DNA from: VRUE01 sp036266075
Lineage (GTDB): Bacteria; Actinomycetota; Thermoleophilia; Solirubrobacterales; 70-9
NCBI GenBank assembly: GCA_036266075.1
Contig: DATANV010000038.1
Location: 20,784-84,783 of the forward strand
Direction of reading: 5' to 3'
DNA length: 64,000 nt
The notes beneath the pieces were generated by a model. The model did not search any database. It saw only the letters and a program-made list of their open reading frames with translations, and was not told the DNA's origin. Positions 42,229-51,152 of this stretch are shown piece by piece (position 1 is the stretch's first letter; the number at the start of each line of letters is the position of its first letter). Position numbers and translations under genes: made by a program.

Positions 42229-45200
42229 GGCCCGATCCCCGCCGATCGGATGGACGGCTGCGCGGCGCAAGGGCGACGCTGGTCGCCACGGCGATTGGCC
42301 TCGTCGTGCTGGGCGTGCTCGGCCTGGGTGTCGAGCGCCACCTGAGCCCGACGTCGCTTTCGATCCCCGGCACTCCCTCGGCACGCGGAGAATCCCTCGC
42401 CCACCGTTACTTCGGCGATTCGGTCCCCTTCGCGATCGTGCTTCGGGGGCCGGCAGCGGAGATCGATCGGCAGGGGCCGGACCTGGTTGAGGCGCTGGCG
42501 CGTCTACCCAGCGCCACCGTGGTCTCACCGTGGGACGTTGGGTCCTTGCGGGCATTGCGTCCGGGCGCGCGCCGAGCTCTCATCCTGGTCGACTTCCACC
42601 AATCGCTCGACGCAGCGATCCGTAGCACTGTGCCCCAGGTCGAAGGCGTCGTCGACGCACATGTGCGACCGCCCCTGCGGGCTGCCCACGCCAGCTTCGC
42701 AACGATCTCTCGTGCCCTGCAGAAGGAAGCGCTAGCTGTCTCGGAGCGCGCCGAGCTTCTCGCGGCGCCCCTGCTGGTTTTCATCCTGCTGGTGGTCTTC
42801 CGCTCGGTGGTCGCGGCGCTCTTGCCGCTCCTCTTCGGAGTGGCCGCTGTCCTGGTGAGCCGCGGCGCCCTCGTCGTCCTCGCGTCCTTCATGCAGATCG
42901 ACACGCTGTCTCTCGTCGTCTGCACGATGATGGGCTTGGCGCTCGGGGTCGATTACTCGCTCCTGATCGTCTCCCGTTTCCGGGAGGAGCTGGCCGCTGG
43001 CTCGGGTCCAAGACAGGCAGCCCTGCGGACTCGACGCAGCGCCGGTCGAACCACCGTCGTCGCCGGTTCGACGCTATTCCTCTCGATCCTGGTGTCGGCT
43101 TTCATCGCACCCGGGTCGCTTCTCGTCTCGCTCGCCGCCGCCCTGGCCGTCTCCGCCGCAACCAGCATCGGGATCGCCTGGTGGGTGCTCCCGGCGTTGC
43201 TCGCCTTGCTGGGTGAGCGGGTGAACGCCTTGCCGATCGGTCGCCGGGGGGATCCCCGCGCGGGATCGCGAGCGGCGTCGCTTGCTGCCGCCGCCCTCCG
43301 CCGCCCCGCCCGTTCGGCTGCGTTGATCCTGATGCCGCTGCTCGTCTTGGCCGCACCGGCCCTTGCCTTCAATATCGGTGCTCCGGGCGTCGACGAGCTG
43401 TCCGTCTCCAACACCGCCAGGCAGGAAGTCGAGACGATCGAAAGGGTCGCCGGTCCTGGCTGGGAAGCGCCGTTCATGCTGGTGGTCGCTTCGACCCGGG
43501 GGCCGATCACGACCCAGCGCCAGCTCGCCTCGCTCGCGCGCTGGCAGCGGAGGATCGCGAAGCAGCCGGGCGTGAGCGCGGTGATCGGGCCGGCGCCGAT
43601 CAACCGCGCCAGCCGTCCCATTCGACACCTGGGGCGCGGGTTCGCTCCCGATCGCGGTGCCACCCCGGCGCAGCTCGTCGATCTTGGCTCGAAGCTCGAC
43701 CGCGCCTCCCGCGGGGTCGGGCGGCTGCGGGCCGGGCTGGCGGAAGCGTCGGCCGGCAGTGCCCTGCTCGGCGTCGGTTCGCAGCGGGCGCGGGTCGGAG
43801 CGACCCGTGTCGCTTCCTCCCTTAAGCGCGCCTCGGCCCGCGGGCGACTTGCCGCGCAGAAGCTGCTCGGGCTTCGCCGGGGCAGCGCTCGTCTCAACGC
43901 CGGCCAGCGACAGGTGCAGGCCAGCGGTCTCGCCCTCGGCACCGGTTTGAGCACGGCCCTTGCCGATCTTGGCGATGGAGGAGTCCGGCGTGCCCACCGC
44001 CTCGCCGCTGAGCTCAGCAGGTCCGCCCAGGCCCAACCGGAGTTGCGTAAGCAGGCCGAAGAGGCGGTGATCCTGGCGCGGCTGCTCGCCGTTGGGCGAG
44101 AAGAACTGCAGCAGCTGGACCTGCTCGCGACGGATCTCAACCGCGGTCTGCGCCGACTCTCCAGAGGCGGCCAGCAGTTGCATTCGGGGATCTCGCGCTT
44201 CGCCGACGCCGCCGGCGGGCTGGAATCTGGGCTGCAGCGCCTAGGTGGCGGGGCTGGGCGCCTCGCCACTGGCCTCGACGGGCTGCAAGGTGGCGCAGCC
44301 GCCTTGCAGGAGGGAATCGCCGGCGCGTTCCACCGAACCTACCCACTGCGGGTTGGCCTCGACCGAGCCGGCCGTCGTGTCTCAGGCTCGGCTCGGAAGC
44401 TCGCCCGGCAACAGGCCATCCTCGCGCGCCACTCCCCGGGGATCTTCGATTCGGGCTACTTCGTCCTCTCGGCACTCGACGGTGCGCGACCCCGCCGCCG
44501 CTCGCTCGTCCAGGAGGCGATCAACGTCTCCCGTGGGGGGCAAGCGGCTCGCTTGATCGTGGTTCCCGACGCCAGCCTCAACAGCGCCAGGTCAAAGGAG
44601 GTGCAGGAGTTGCTGCTGGCCGACGGCGAGGTTCTCAGCCGGCATCTGGGCCTTCAGTATGGGCTAACGGGCGGAGCCGCCGTGCTCAACGATTACAGCG
44701 CCGCAACGAAGGCTCATTTACCCCTGGTGCTCGGCTCCATCGTCCTGGTCACCTTTCTGATGCTGGTGGCGATTCTGCGCGCGCCGCTGTTGGCCGGGCT
44801 CACCGTCGTTCTAAACCTGGTCTCGATCGCGGCTGCCCTCGGCGTCGTCTCCCTTCTCTGCCGGGTGCCCGCCGGGTATCCGCTTGGCGGGCATCCGTAT
44901 GTAGACACGGTCGGCGGCGCGGCGATCTTCGGCGTTACCTTCGGGCTCTCGATCGACTACGCGGTCTTCCTCATTGCCCGCATGCGCGAACGACACGAGC
45001 AGGGAGCGGCCAACGCCGCCGCAATCGCCTTCGGGCTCGAGCGCACCGCGGGCCTGATCACCGGCGCCGCGGCGATCATGGCGGTGGTCTTCGCCGCCTT
45101 CGCTGCCGCGCCGGTCGCGACCGTCAGCCAGATGGGCGTCGGCCTCTTCGTTGCGATCCTGCTCGACGCGACCGTGGTCCGGATCGTCCTTCTGCCGGCG

Positions 45201-45308
45201 CTGATGCTGCTGCTCGGCGAGCGGGTGTGGCACGTGCCGAGCTGGCTTGAGCGTCTTCTGCCACGGCTGAGCGTCGAGGAAAACGCGGTCGAGAAGGCGG
45301 CGGCGTGA
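42225..45308 (+). CDS. MMPL-family RND lipid transporter
   Basis: 1027 residues in the duplicated RND layout: one N-terminal span (ATAIGLVVLGVLGLGV), an extracytoplasmic loop, five spans, a large second loop (residues about 400-830) rich in helical Ala/Leu/Arg repeats, and five more spans. MMPL motifs are GLALGVDYSLLIVSRFREEL (about residue 241) and GLSIDYAVFLIARMRERHE (about 908), carrying the proton-relay Asp-Tyr pairs. Such pumps export complex lipids powered by proton flow. The ATG at 42225 overlaps the preceding stop. The neighbouring DUF2600 gene suggests a prenyl-derived substrate. Confidence 0.88.
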   Translation: MRPDPRRSDGRLRGARATLVATAIGLVVLGVLGLGVERHLSPTSLSIPGTPSARGESLAHRYFGDSVPFAIVLRGPAAEIDRQGPDLVEALARLPSATVVSPWDVGSLRALRPGARRALILVDFHQSLDAAIRSTVPQVEGVVDAHVRPPLRAAHASFATISRALQKEALAVSERAELLAAPLLVFILLVVFRSVVAALLPLLFGVAAVLVSRGALVVLASFMQIDTLSLVVCTMMGLALGVDYSLLIVSRFREELAAGSGPRQAALRTRRSAGRTTVVAGSTLFLSILVSAFIAPGSLLVSLAAALAVSAATSIGIAWWVLPALLALLGERVNALPIGRRGDPRAGSRAASLAAAALRRPARSAALILMPLLVLAAPALAFNIGAPGVDELSVSNTARQEVETIERVAGPGWEAPFMLVVASTRGPITTQRQLASLARWQRRIAKQPGVSAVIGPAPINRASRPIRHLGRGFAPDRGATPAQLVDLGSKLDRASRGVGRLRAGLAEASAGSALLGVGSQRARVGATRVASSLKRASARGRLAAQKLLGLRRGSARLNAGQRQVQASGLALGTGLSTALADLGDGGVRRAHRLAAELSRSAQAQPELRKQAEEAVILARLLAVGREELQQLDLLATDLNRGLRRLSRGGQQLHSGISRFADAAGGLESGLQRLGGGAGRLATGLDGLQGGAAALQEGIAGAFHRTYPLRVGLDRAGRRVSGSARKLARQQAILARHSPGIFDSGYFVLSALDGARPRRRSLVQEAINVSRGGQAARLIVVPDASLNSARSKEVQELLLADGEVLSRHLGLQYGLTGGAAVLNDYSAATKAHLPLVLGSIVLVTFLMLVAILRAPLLAGLTVVLNLVSIAAALGVVSLLCRVPAGYPLGGHPYVDTVGGAAIFGVTFGLSIDYAVFLIARMRERHEQGAANAAAIAFGLERTAGLITGAAAIMAVVFAAFAAAPVATVSQMGVGLFVAILLDATVVRIVLLPALMLLLGERVWHVPSWLERLLPRLSVEENAVEKAAA

Positions 45309-45336
45309 TCCACCACCAAGAGAAAGGAAGTGAGAG

Positions 45337-45825
45337 ATGAAAAAGCTGGTGCCGTTCGTTGCTCTAGCGACCTTGGCGGGAGCGCTGGCGCTCGGCGGCT
45401 TCGCGCTGGCCGCCGACGGATCGGCCCGCGACGAATACGTCGACCGGCTGGAGGAGGTCTGCAAGCCCCGGGCCGAGCTCACGGCTCGCGCGACAGAGGG
45501 AGTCCGCGGCGACATCAGGGCAGGCAGATACAAGGTTGCCGCCGGCAAGTTCGACCGGGCCGGGCGGATCTTCAAGGCGACCGTCCAGGTGATCTCCGTC
45601 GTGCCGCAACCCCCCGAGGACATGGCCACGCTGGCTCGTTGGTTCGGCTATCTGCAGAAGCAGGAAAGCTACCTGGGGCAAATCGCCGGCCAGCTGCGGG
45701 CCGGCGACCCGGTCGGGGCGCAGCACCTGACTGCCGCCTTCGTCCATAACGGCAACCGGGCAAACCACGTCACCCTGGCCTTCGGCTTCAACTACTGCCG
45801 GTTCAAGTTCTCGAGGTTCGGCTGA
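45337..45825 (+). CDS. Small exported helical protein
   Basis: 162 residues. Signal peptide MKKLVPFVALATLAGALALGG. The mature part is helical and charged (YVDRLEEVCKPRAELTARATEGVRGDIRAGRYKVAAGKFDR, ARWFGYLQKQESYLGQIAGQL) with two cysteines (VCKP, NYCRF) that could form a disulfide. Not recognised. A good ribosome site (aaggaagtgag) precedes the ATG. It sits between the transporter and the next exported protein, so a periplasmic helper role is likely. Confidence 0.75.
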   Translation: MKKLVPFVALATLAGALALGGFALAADGSARDEYVDRLEEVCKPRAELTARATEGVRGDIRAGRYKVAAGKFDRAGRIFKATVQVISVVPQPPEDMATLARWFGYLQKQESYLGQIAGQLRAGDPVGAQHLTAAFVHNGNRANHVTLAFGFNYCRFKFSRFG

Positions 45826-45826
45826 G

Positions 45827-46621
45827 ATGACGAAGGGAGTGACCCAGCGGTTGCCTCGTCTTGCTTTGATGTTCGTCGCCATGGCGAGCGCCTTGCCGGC
45901 TTTCGCGGCGGCCGAGGAGGTGCAGAGCGGGAACTTGGTGATGTCGCTCCGGGGTCGCCTCGCGCCGTTGCAGTTGCCGCGCGACCGAGCGGTGCCCGTC
46001 GGGGTGACGCTCGTCAGCAGGATCTCCACAAGTGACGGAACGCCCGTGCCGAAACTGCGGAGGATCGAAATCGCCTTCGGCGGCGGCGCGGCGATCGCCG
46101 CGGACGGGTTGGCGATCTGCCCGCGCGGGCGGCTGCGAAACGCGACCGGTGCCGAGGCACTCGGGCGATGCAGCGCCGCGCTGGTGGGACGCGGAAGCCT
46201 CCCGCTCGAGATTCGCCTGCCGGGCCATCTGCCCCTGCGGCGGGATCCGCGTGTGCTCATCTTCAACGGTCGCGGCCCGGGTGGCGAAGCGGTCCTCTGG
46301 ATGCACGTATTCGCGGCCAAGCCGCCCGTCTCGTTCGTGGTCGCGTTCCGGATCCACCGAGATAGCCGGGGTCGCGCGAGGGGCCTGGCCGCGACCCTGC
46401 CGCGGTCGGTCACCCGCTGGGCGCGGGTTAGGGGGTTCGAGGTGTCGTTGCGACGCCGGTACCGGAGCCACGGTCAGTCCCGCGGCTATCTCAGCGCTTC
46501 CTGCCCGGTGCCTCGCCCCCTCACGGCGGGCTATTTCCCCCTCGTCCGAGCGACGTTCGTGTTTGCCGGGAACCGCCGTTTGAGCGAAGAGATCGTGCGC
46601 ACCTGCCGGGTGAGGCCATGA
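45827..46621 (+). CDS. Exported beta-rich protein
   Basis: 264 residues. Signal peptide LPRLALMFVAMASALPAFAA. Then beta-rich segments: VMSLRGRLAPLQLPRDRAVPVGVTLVSRIST, RRIEIAFGGGAAIAADGLAICPRGRLRNATGAEALGRCSAALVG, SFVVAFRIHR and GYFPLVRATFVFAG. Three or four cysteines occur in CPRG, RCSA, SCPVP and RTCRV. It resembles, by composition and layout, the repeated modules of the 916-residue protein at the start of the operon. The ATG begins one base after the previous stop and its own stop overlaps the DUF2600 start. Confidence 0.7.
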   Translation: MTKGVTQRLPRLALMFVAMASALPAFAAAEEVQSGNLVMSLRGRLAPLQLPRDRAVPVGVTLVSRISTSDGTPVPKLRRIEIAFGGGAAIAADGLAICPRGRLRNATGAEALGRCSAALVGRGSLPLEIRLPGHLPLRRDPRVLIFNGRGPGGEAVLWMHVFAAKPPVSFVVAFRIHRDSRGRARGLAATLPRSVTRWARVRGFEVSLRRRYRSHGQSRGYLSASCPVPRPLTAGYFPLVRATFVFAGNRRLSEEIVRTCRVRP

Positions 46622-47706
46622 GGGCCGCGACGAGCCGCCGCCGGGTCGCGCGCGCCTTCGCCGAATTCGCCCGCGTGTACTGGCTGGAGATATTTCCCGA
46701 GGTGCGTCGCCAAAAGGCGCGCTGGCGAGCGCTGGCCTCGGAAATCCCCGATCCCGTCTTGCGCGACGACGCGCTGCTCTCGATCGAGGAGAAGTGGGGG
46801 CACTCGGAGGGCGCGGCCGCCTTCGCCGTGCTTGCGCCGCGCGGCCGGCGCCGGGAATTCATCCGTATGGCGATTGCCTACCAGCTGATGATCGACTACC
46901 TCGACACGATCTCCGAGCGCCCCGTCTCTGACCCTTGGGCGAACACCGTCCGGCTCCACGGCGCCGCACGTTACGCGCTCGCGCTTGTCCCTTCCCGAGA
47001 GCGGGATTACTACATGTTTCACGCGCGCCGCGGGGACGGCGGCTTCCTCGCCGCGCAGGTGAGCGCCTGCCGCGAGACGTTCGCAGCGCTTCCCTCTTGC
47101 GCCGTCCTCGCCCCGCACGTCGAACGGCTGACCGCGCTCTATGCCGAGTCGCAGGGATATTGTCACGCCGAGCAGGCGGAGGCCGGATCCTCCGAACGGA
47201 CCCCGGGGATCGACGCGACGGCAGCTCGACATCCAGGGCTCCGGTGGGGCGAGGCCCTGGCCGCCTGCAACACCTCGGTTCCAGTTCTGGCGCTGATGGC
47301 CCAGGCGGCATGGCCGCGGCGCTCGGAGGCGGAGGTCGCAAGCTACTGCTCGGCCTACTTCCCCTGGACGGCGTCCCTTCACATCCTCCTCCACTCGCTT
47401 GTCGACGAGTCCTTCGACCTCGCCTCCGGAAAGTTCAACCAGATGGGCCACTACGGCTCGAAGGTCGAAGCCGCCGAGGCGCTTGCCGCGGTCGCCACGC
47501 GCGCGAAGCACCAGCTCGCCGAACTGCCTCAGGCGGAGACGCACATCGCCCTGCTGGGCAGCATGGCTGGCTACTACCTGTCGTCACCCTCCGCTTGGGA
47601 GGACCAGCACCAGCTGATCGCCGAGCCGGTTCTCGATGCGATCGGCCCGTCGGCGCGCTGGGCGATGCGGGTACACCGCCTGCGTCAGGGCCTCGGTCGC
47701 GGCTAG
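46618..47706 (+). CDS. DUF2600 protein, tetraprenyl-beta-curcumene synthase-like
   Basis: 362 residues of the DUF2600 family, whose studied member is Bacillus YtpB, a large-terpene synthase acting on a C35 prenyl diphosphate. Visible matches are WLEIFPEVRRQKARWRALASEIPDPVLRDDALLSIEEKWGHSEGAAAFAVL, YQLMIDYLDTISERP (Asp-rich metal motif), and LHILLHSLVDESFDLASGKFNQMGHY. In the second motif I would expect LLDSLVD with an Asp; here it is His, so metal binding may be altered. It is the last gene of the operon with the MMPL transporter, suggesting that a prenyl lipid is made and exported. Family membership is fairly sure, the product is not. Confidence 0.8.
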   Translation: MRAATSRRRVARAFAEFARVYWLEIFPEVRRQKARWRALASEIPDPVLRDDALLSIEEKWGHSEGAAAFAVLAPRGRRREFIRMAIAYQLMIDYLDTISERPVSDPWANTVRLHGAARYALALVPSRERDYYMFHARRGDGGFLAAQVSACRETFAALPSCAVLAPHVERLTALYAESQGYCHAEQAEAGSSERTPGIDATAARHPGLRWGEALAACNTSVPVLALMAQAAWPRRSEAEVASYCSAYFPWTASLHILLHSLVDESFDLASGKFNQMGHYGSKVEAAEALAAVATRAKHQLAELPQAETHIALLGSMAGYYLSSPSAWEDQHQLIAEPVLDAIGPSARWAMRVHRLRQGLGRG

Positions 47707-47737
47707 CGCCATGGCCGAACCTGCTACTTTTATGTAC

Positions 47738-48010
47738 ATGAGTGGATCGGTCGGGGTTGCGGAGCTGCGACAAAACCTGAGCGTCTACCTGCGCCGGGTG
47801 AGTAGCGGGGAGCGGCTGGTCGTTACCGATCGCAACCGGCCGGTGGCTGAGCTTGGCCCGGCGCCGACGACGGGCCCCGACCTTGATCGCCTGATCGCCG
47901 AGGGACGGGTGTCACGGCCGACGCGGTCGGTCCTGCCGGAGCCGTTGGAGCTGTCGGGCGATCCACGTGCATTGAGCCGTGCGCTTGACGACATCCGCGG
48001 CGATCGCTGA
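47738..48010 (+). CDS. Phd/YefM-family antitoxin
   Basis: 90 residues. VGVAELRQNLSVYLRRVSSGERLVVTDRNRPVAELGP is the Phd/YefM DNA-binding core, followed by a toxin-wrapping tail. ATG choices are 47711, 47732 and 47738; the last puts the core at the usual distance. The palindrome atgtacat overlaps the start region and could be the autoregulatory site. The PIN toxin starts four bases after the stop. Confidence 0.8.
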   Translation: MSGSVGVAELRQNLSVYLRRVSSGERLVVTDRNRPVAELGPAPTTGPDLDRLIAEGRVSRPTRSVLPEPLELSGDPRALSRALDDIRGDR

Positions 48011-48013
48011 GCC

Positions 48014-48427
48014 GTGGCGGTCTTCTACGCGGACGCCTCCGCACTGGTCAAGCTTGTACGCGAGGAGGCCGAGTCGGGTGCTTTGCGAGCCTATGTCGAG
48101 GGCGCGGACTTGGTTAGTAGCGAGCTGGTCCTGACTGAGGTCCCTCGCGCGATACACCGGGCGGTTGCATGGGACCCCACACTCCCGCTCGACCTGCTGT
48201 TGGAACGTGCTGGCGAACTGGTCGAGATGCTCGCGCTGCGACCGCTTGATCGAACCCTGCTCGTCGGCGCGGGGGCGCTCGCCGAGCCTGCGCTGCGAGC
48301 CCTCGACGCGATCCATGTTGCTTCTGCCGTCGATCTGGATCCGGTCGAGGCGTTCGTGACCTATGACGAGCGCCAAGCCGCCGCTGCACGCCTCGCCGGC
48401 TTGCGAACAATGGCTCCGGGAGCCTGA
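48014..48427 (+). CDS. VapC-type PIN-domain toxin
   Basis: 137 residues with the PIN acidic quartet: Asp in VFYADASALVKL, Glu in SSELVLTEVPRA, Asp in LRALDAIHVASA and a late Asp in VTYDERQ. VapC toxins cut tRNA or rRNA. GTG start, with the partner antitoxin immediately upstream. This pair and the next gene stand where a subtilase gene has lost its 5' end. Confidence 0.85.
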   Translation: MAVFYADASALVKLVREEAESGALRAYVEGADLVSSELVLTEVPRAIHRAVAWDPTLPLDLLLERAGELVEMLALRPLDRTLLVGAGALAEPALRALDAIHVASAVDLDPVEAFVTYDERQAAAARLAGLRTMAPGA

Positions 48428-48518
48428 CCAGGGACCAGGTCAGCAAAATCAAGGCGATCGGCGAGGATACTCAGGTGACGGGCAAGCGACAAGCAACCAT
48501 GAGGAAGCGACGCCAACC

Positions 48519-48950
48519 ATGACGAAGAGGAAGAGCGGCTCGAAGGAGGGAAAAGGTGGAGATTCTCCCTCTCGGCTGATAGACGCGAGAATCGAGGAAC
48601 TGAGTGATTGGCGGGGCGAGACGCTCGCTCGGGTCCGAAGTCTCGTTAAGCAGGCCGACCCCGAAGTGGTCGAGGAGTGGAAGTGGAGAGGGGTTCCGGT
48701 GTGGTCGCACGCCGGAATAGTCTGCACTGGTGAGACGTACAAGAAGGTCGTGAAGATGACCTTCGCCAAGGGTGCCTCGTTGGAGGACCCTTCCGGCCTC
48801 TTCAACTCCAGCCTCGAAGGCAACACCAGGCGTGCAATCGATTTCCACGAGGGCGACGAGATCGATGAAAAAGCGTTGAAGGCACTCATTTGCGCCGCCG
48901 TGGCACTGAACACGTCCTCAGCCGGTAAGCGGCCGGGCTCGAGAACCTAG
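48519..48950 (+). CDS. DUF1801 family protein
   Basis: 143 residues. SRLIDARIEELSDWRGETLARVRSLVKQADPEVVEEWKWRGVPVWSHAGIVCTGETYKKVVKMTFAKGASLEDPSGLFNSSLEGNTRRAIDFHEGDEIDEKALKALICAAVALN follows the DUF1801/YdhG pattern, a small domain of unknown function. The ATG at 48519 is preceded by gaggaag at a longer-than-usual distance, so the start is moderately sure. A longer frame upstream overlaps the toxin gene. Confidence 0.75.
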   Translation: MTKRKSGSKEGKGGDSPSRLIDARIEELSDWRGETLARVRSLVKQADPEVVEEWKWRGVPVWSHAGIVCTGETYKKVVKMTFAKGASLEDPSGLFNSSLEGNTRRAIDFHEGDEIDEKALKALICAAVALNTSSAGKRPGSRT

Positions 48951-48960
48951 ACGTCTGAGA

Positions 48961-50466
48961 GGGATTGAAGGGGTTGAAATCTCCTCTGCGACCATCCCGA
49001 CCGGCATCAAGCCGTGCGTCGATAACAGCGGAACCGATGACCACTACCACGGGACGCATGTGGCGGGCACCATCGGGGCTATCGACAACGGCGAAGGCGT
49101 CGTTGGCATTGCCCCGGGGGCGCGGATGTGGGCGGTGAAGGTTCTCAGTGGCGGAGGCACTGGCCTCGAGAGCTGGATCATCGCAGGGGTGGACTGGGTC
49201 ACGGCGCATGCCAGTGAAATCGAGGTGGCGAACATGAGCCTCGGCTGCGGCTGCGCGATGCCCGCCCTCGACACGGCCATCAACAAATCCGTTGAAGCGG
49301 GTGTCGTCTACGTGGTGGCAGCCGGCAATAACCACTCCGATGCAAAAACTTTCAGCCCAGCCAACAACCCCAATGTGATCACGGTCTCGGCTCTTGCCGA
49401 TTACGACGGCGAACCCGGCGGCAAAAGCTCCTACACGTGCGAACTCTACGGCTCTGACGACACCAGCGCCACCTTCAGCAACTATGGCTCGACCGTCGAG
49501 GTGGTAGCTCCTGGCGTTTGCATCCTTTCAACGGTCCCTGGGAACCAATACGCCTATTTGAGCGGCACGTCGATGGCGTCTCCACACGTAGCGGGAGCGG
49601 CCGCGATTCTCGCGTCGCAGAAAAATCCAGCCAACAAAGCGGAAGTGGAAGCTATCCGCAGCACCATCATGTCGGCCGGCAATCTCGAATGGACCGATAA
49701 CTCCGGCGACGGGGTCAAAGAGAAGTTGCTCGACGTGAAAAACGAAACGACCTTCAAACTGGCGACCGTTCCTCCGCCTCCCCCTCCCAAAAACACGTCG
49801 CTGCCCGTGATCTCACCGGCGACGCCTTTCGAAAACGTTTCCGCGTCGACCACCAATGGCTCCTGGACCGAAAAACGGACGAGCTTTAAATACCAGTGGA
49901 AGCGCTGTAATTCCGGCGGTGCAGAATGCACGACTATCAGCGGCGCCACCAGCGCCACGTACAAACCGATTGCCACGGATGTCGGGAAAACGCTTCGCGT
50001 CGACGTGACCGCGAAAAACAGCGGCGGTGAAGCGACGGCCACTTCAAATGCGACCAGCCCGGTAAAACCGACCGGTGAAGTCACCACCTACCAGCCAGCA
50101 GGGGAAATCAAACCCACCGGAATCATCGCGGGCCCAGACGGCAACGTGTGGTTCACGAACACGGCTTCGAGCAAGATCGGCAAGATCACCACCTCCGGCA
50201 CGATCACCGAATACGCGATACCGGGGGGCGCGGGAGCGATGTACGCAATGGTCACGGGCCCGGACGGCAATCTCTGGGTCTCGTCTAACGCCGGCAACGG
50301 CAGCAAGGTCATCCGAGTGACCACGGGGGGAAGCATCACCGAATTCGCGCTTCCAACCACGCCTTATCCGACCGGCATTTACCCGGAAGACATAGCCGTT
50401 GGCCCCGACAACAGACTCTGGATGCCGAGCTACGCGGCGGGGAAACTTGCCGCGATGGTCCCGTAG
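48961..50466 (+). pseudogene. Subtilase lacking its N-terminus, with Ig-like and beta-propeller domains
   Basis: The frame is open from just after the DUF1801 stop and reads SGTDDHYHGTHVAGTIGAID (catalytic His), NMSLGCG, VVAAGNNHSD (oxyanion Asn) and SGTSMASPHVAGAAA (catalytic Ser). The strand carrying the catalytic Asp (DTGxxxxH), the prodomain and signal peptide are missing, so no active secreted protease can form. After residue 240 comes an Ig-like repeat (YQWKRCNSGGAECTTISGATSATY, DVGKTLRVDVTA) and two or three Vgb-lyase-like blades (GPDGNVWFTN, GPDGNLWVSS). Glu codons are mostly GAA. The first good start is a GTG at 49060, inside the protease domain. Confidence 0.75.
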
Positions 50467-50558
50467 GGCCGGCAGCCTCGCCGCCGCCGCGCTTCTCGAT
50501 TGCGGCGGCGACGAGGCTTTGCGCGAACCGATCTCTGCCCGGCGGGCAATAGCTCTCA

Positions 50559-51152
50559 GTGGGCCATCATGCCTCTGACAGTGACGCCATCGCGGCCTCG
50601 GCCGCGACCGCCGCCGACTTCGCGGCCGTCTTCGATCGCCACTTCGGTGCCATTCACGCCTACCTGCAGCGCCGGATTGGTCGTGACCTGGCCGAGGAGC
50701 TCTCCGCCGAGACCTTCCTGATCGCCTTCGACACGCGCGCTCGCTACGACGTTTCGCGACCCGACGCCCGTCCCTGGCTCTTCGGGATCGCGACCAATCT
50801 CCTCCATCGCCACCGTCGTCACGAGCTGCGCGAGCTGCGGGCCTACGCGAGGAGCGCCGCCGACCCGGTTCTCGATGCGTTCGAGGGCGTTGATGCGCGG
50901 ATCGACGCCTCCAGCGTTCGCCGGCACTTGGTCGATGCCCTCGCGCGGGTCCCCGCCGAGGAGCTGGACGCTCTCCTGCTCTTCGCCTGGGCCGATTTTT
51001 CTTACGCGGAGATCGCGCAGGCACTCGAGGTTCCGATCGGAACGGTCCGCTCGCGGCTCTCACGCGCCCGGGCTCGCATCCGCACCGCGCTCGCGGTCGA
51101 GCCGGCTCCAGCCCAACCTCAACCGACCTGCGACGAGGGGGGTCACCGATGA
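50559..51152 (+). CDS. ECF-type RNA polymerase sigma factor
   Basis: 197 residues. Region 2: FAAVFDRHFGAIHAYLQRRIGRDLAEELSAETFLIAFDTRARYD, RPWLFGIATNLLHRHRRHE. Region 4: LARVPAEELDALLLFAWADFSYAEIAQALEVPIGTVRSRLSRARARI. GTG start at 50559. The last codons overlap the next gene (ATGA), which encodes its probable membrane partner. Confidence 0.9.
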   Translation: MGHHASDSDAIAASAATAADFAAVFDRHFGAIHAYLQRRIGRDLAEELSAETFLIAFDTRARYDVSRPDARPWLFGIATNLLHRHRRHELRELRAYARSAADPVLDAFEGVDARIDASSVRRHLVDALARVPAEELDALLLFAWADFSYAEIAQALEVPIGTVRSRLSRARARIRTALAVEPAPAQPQPTCDEGGHR

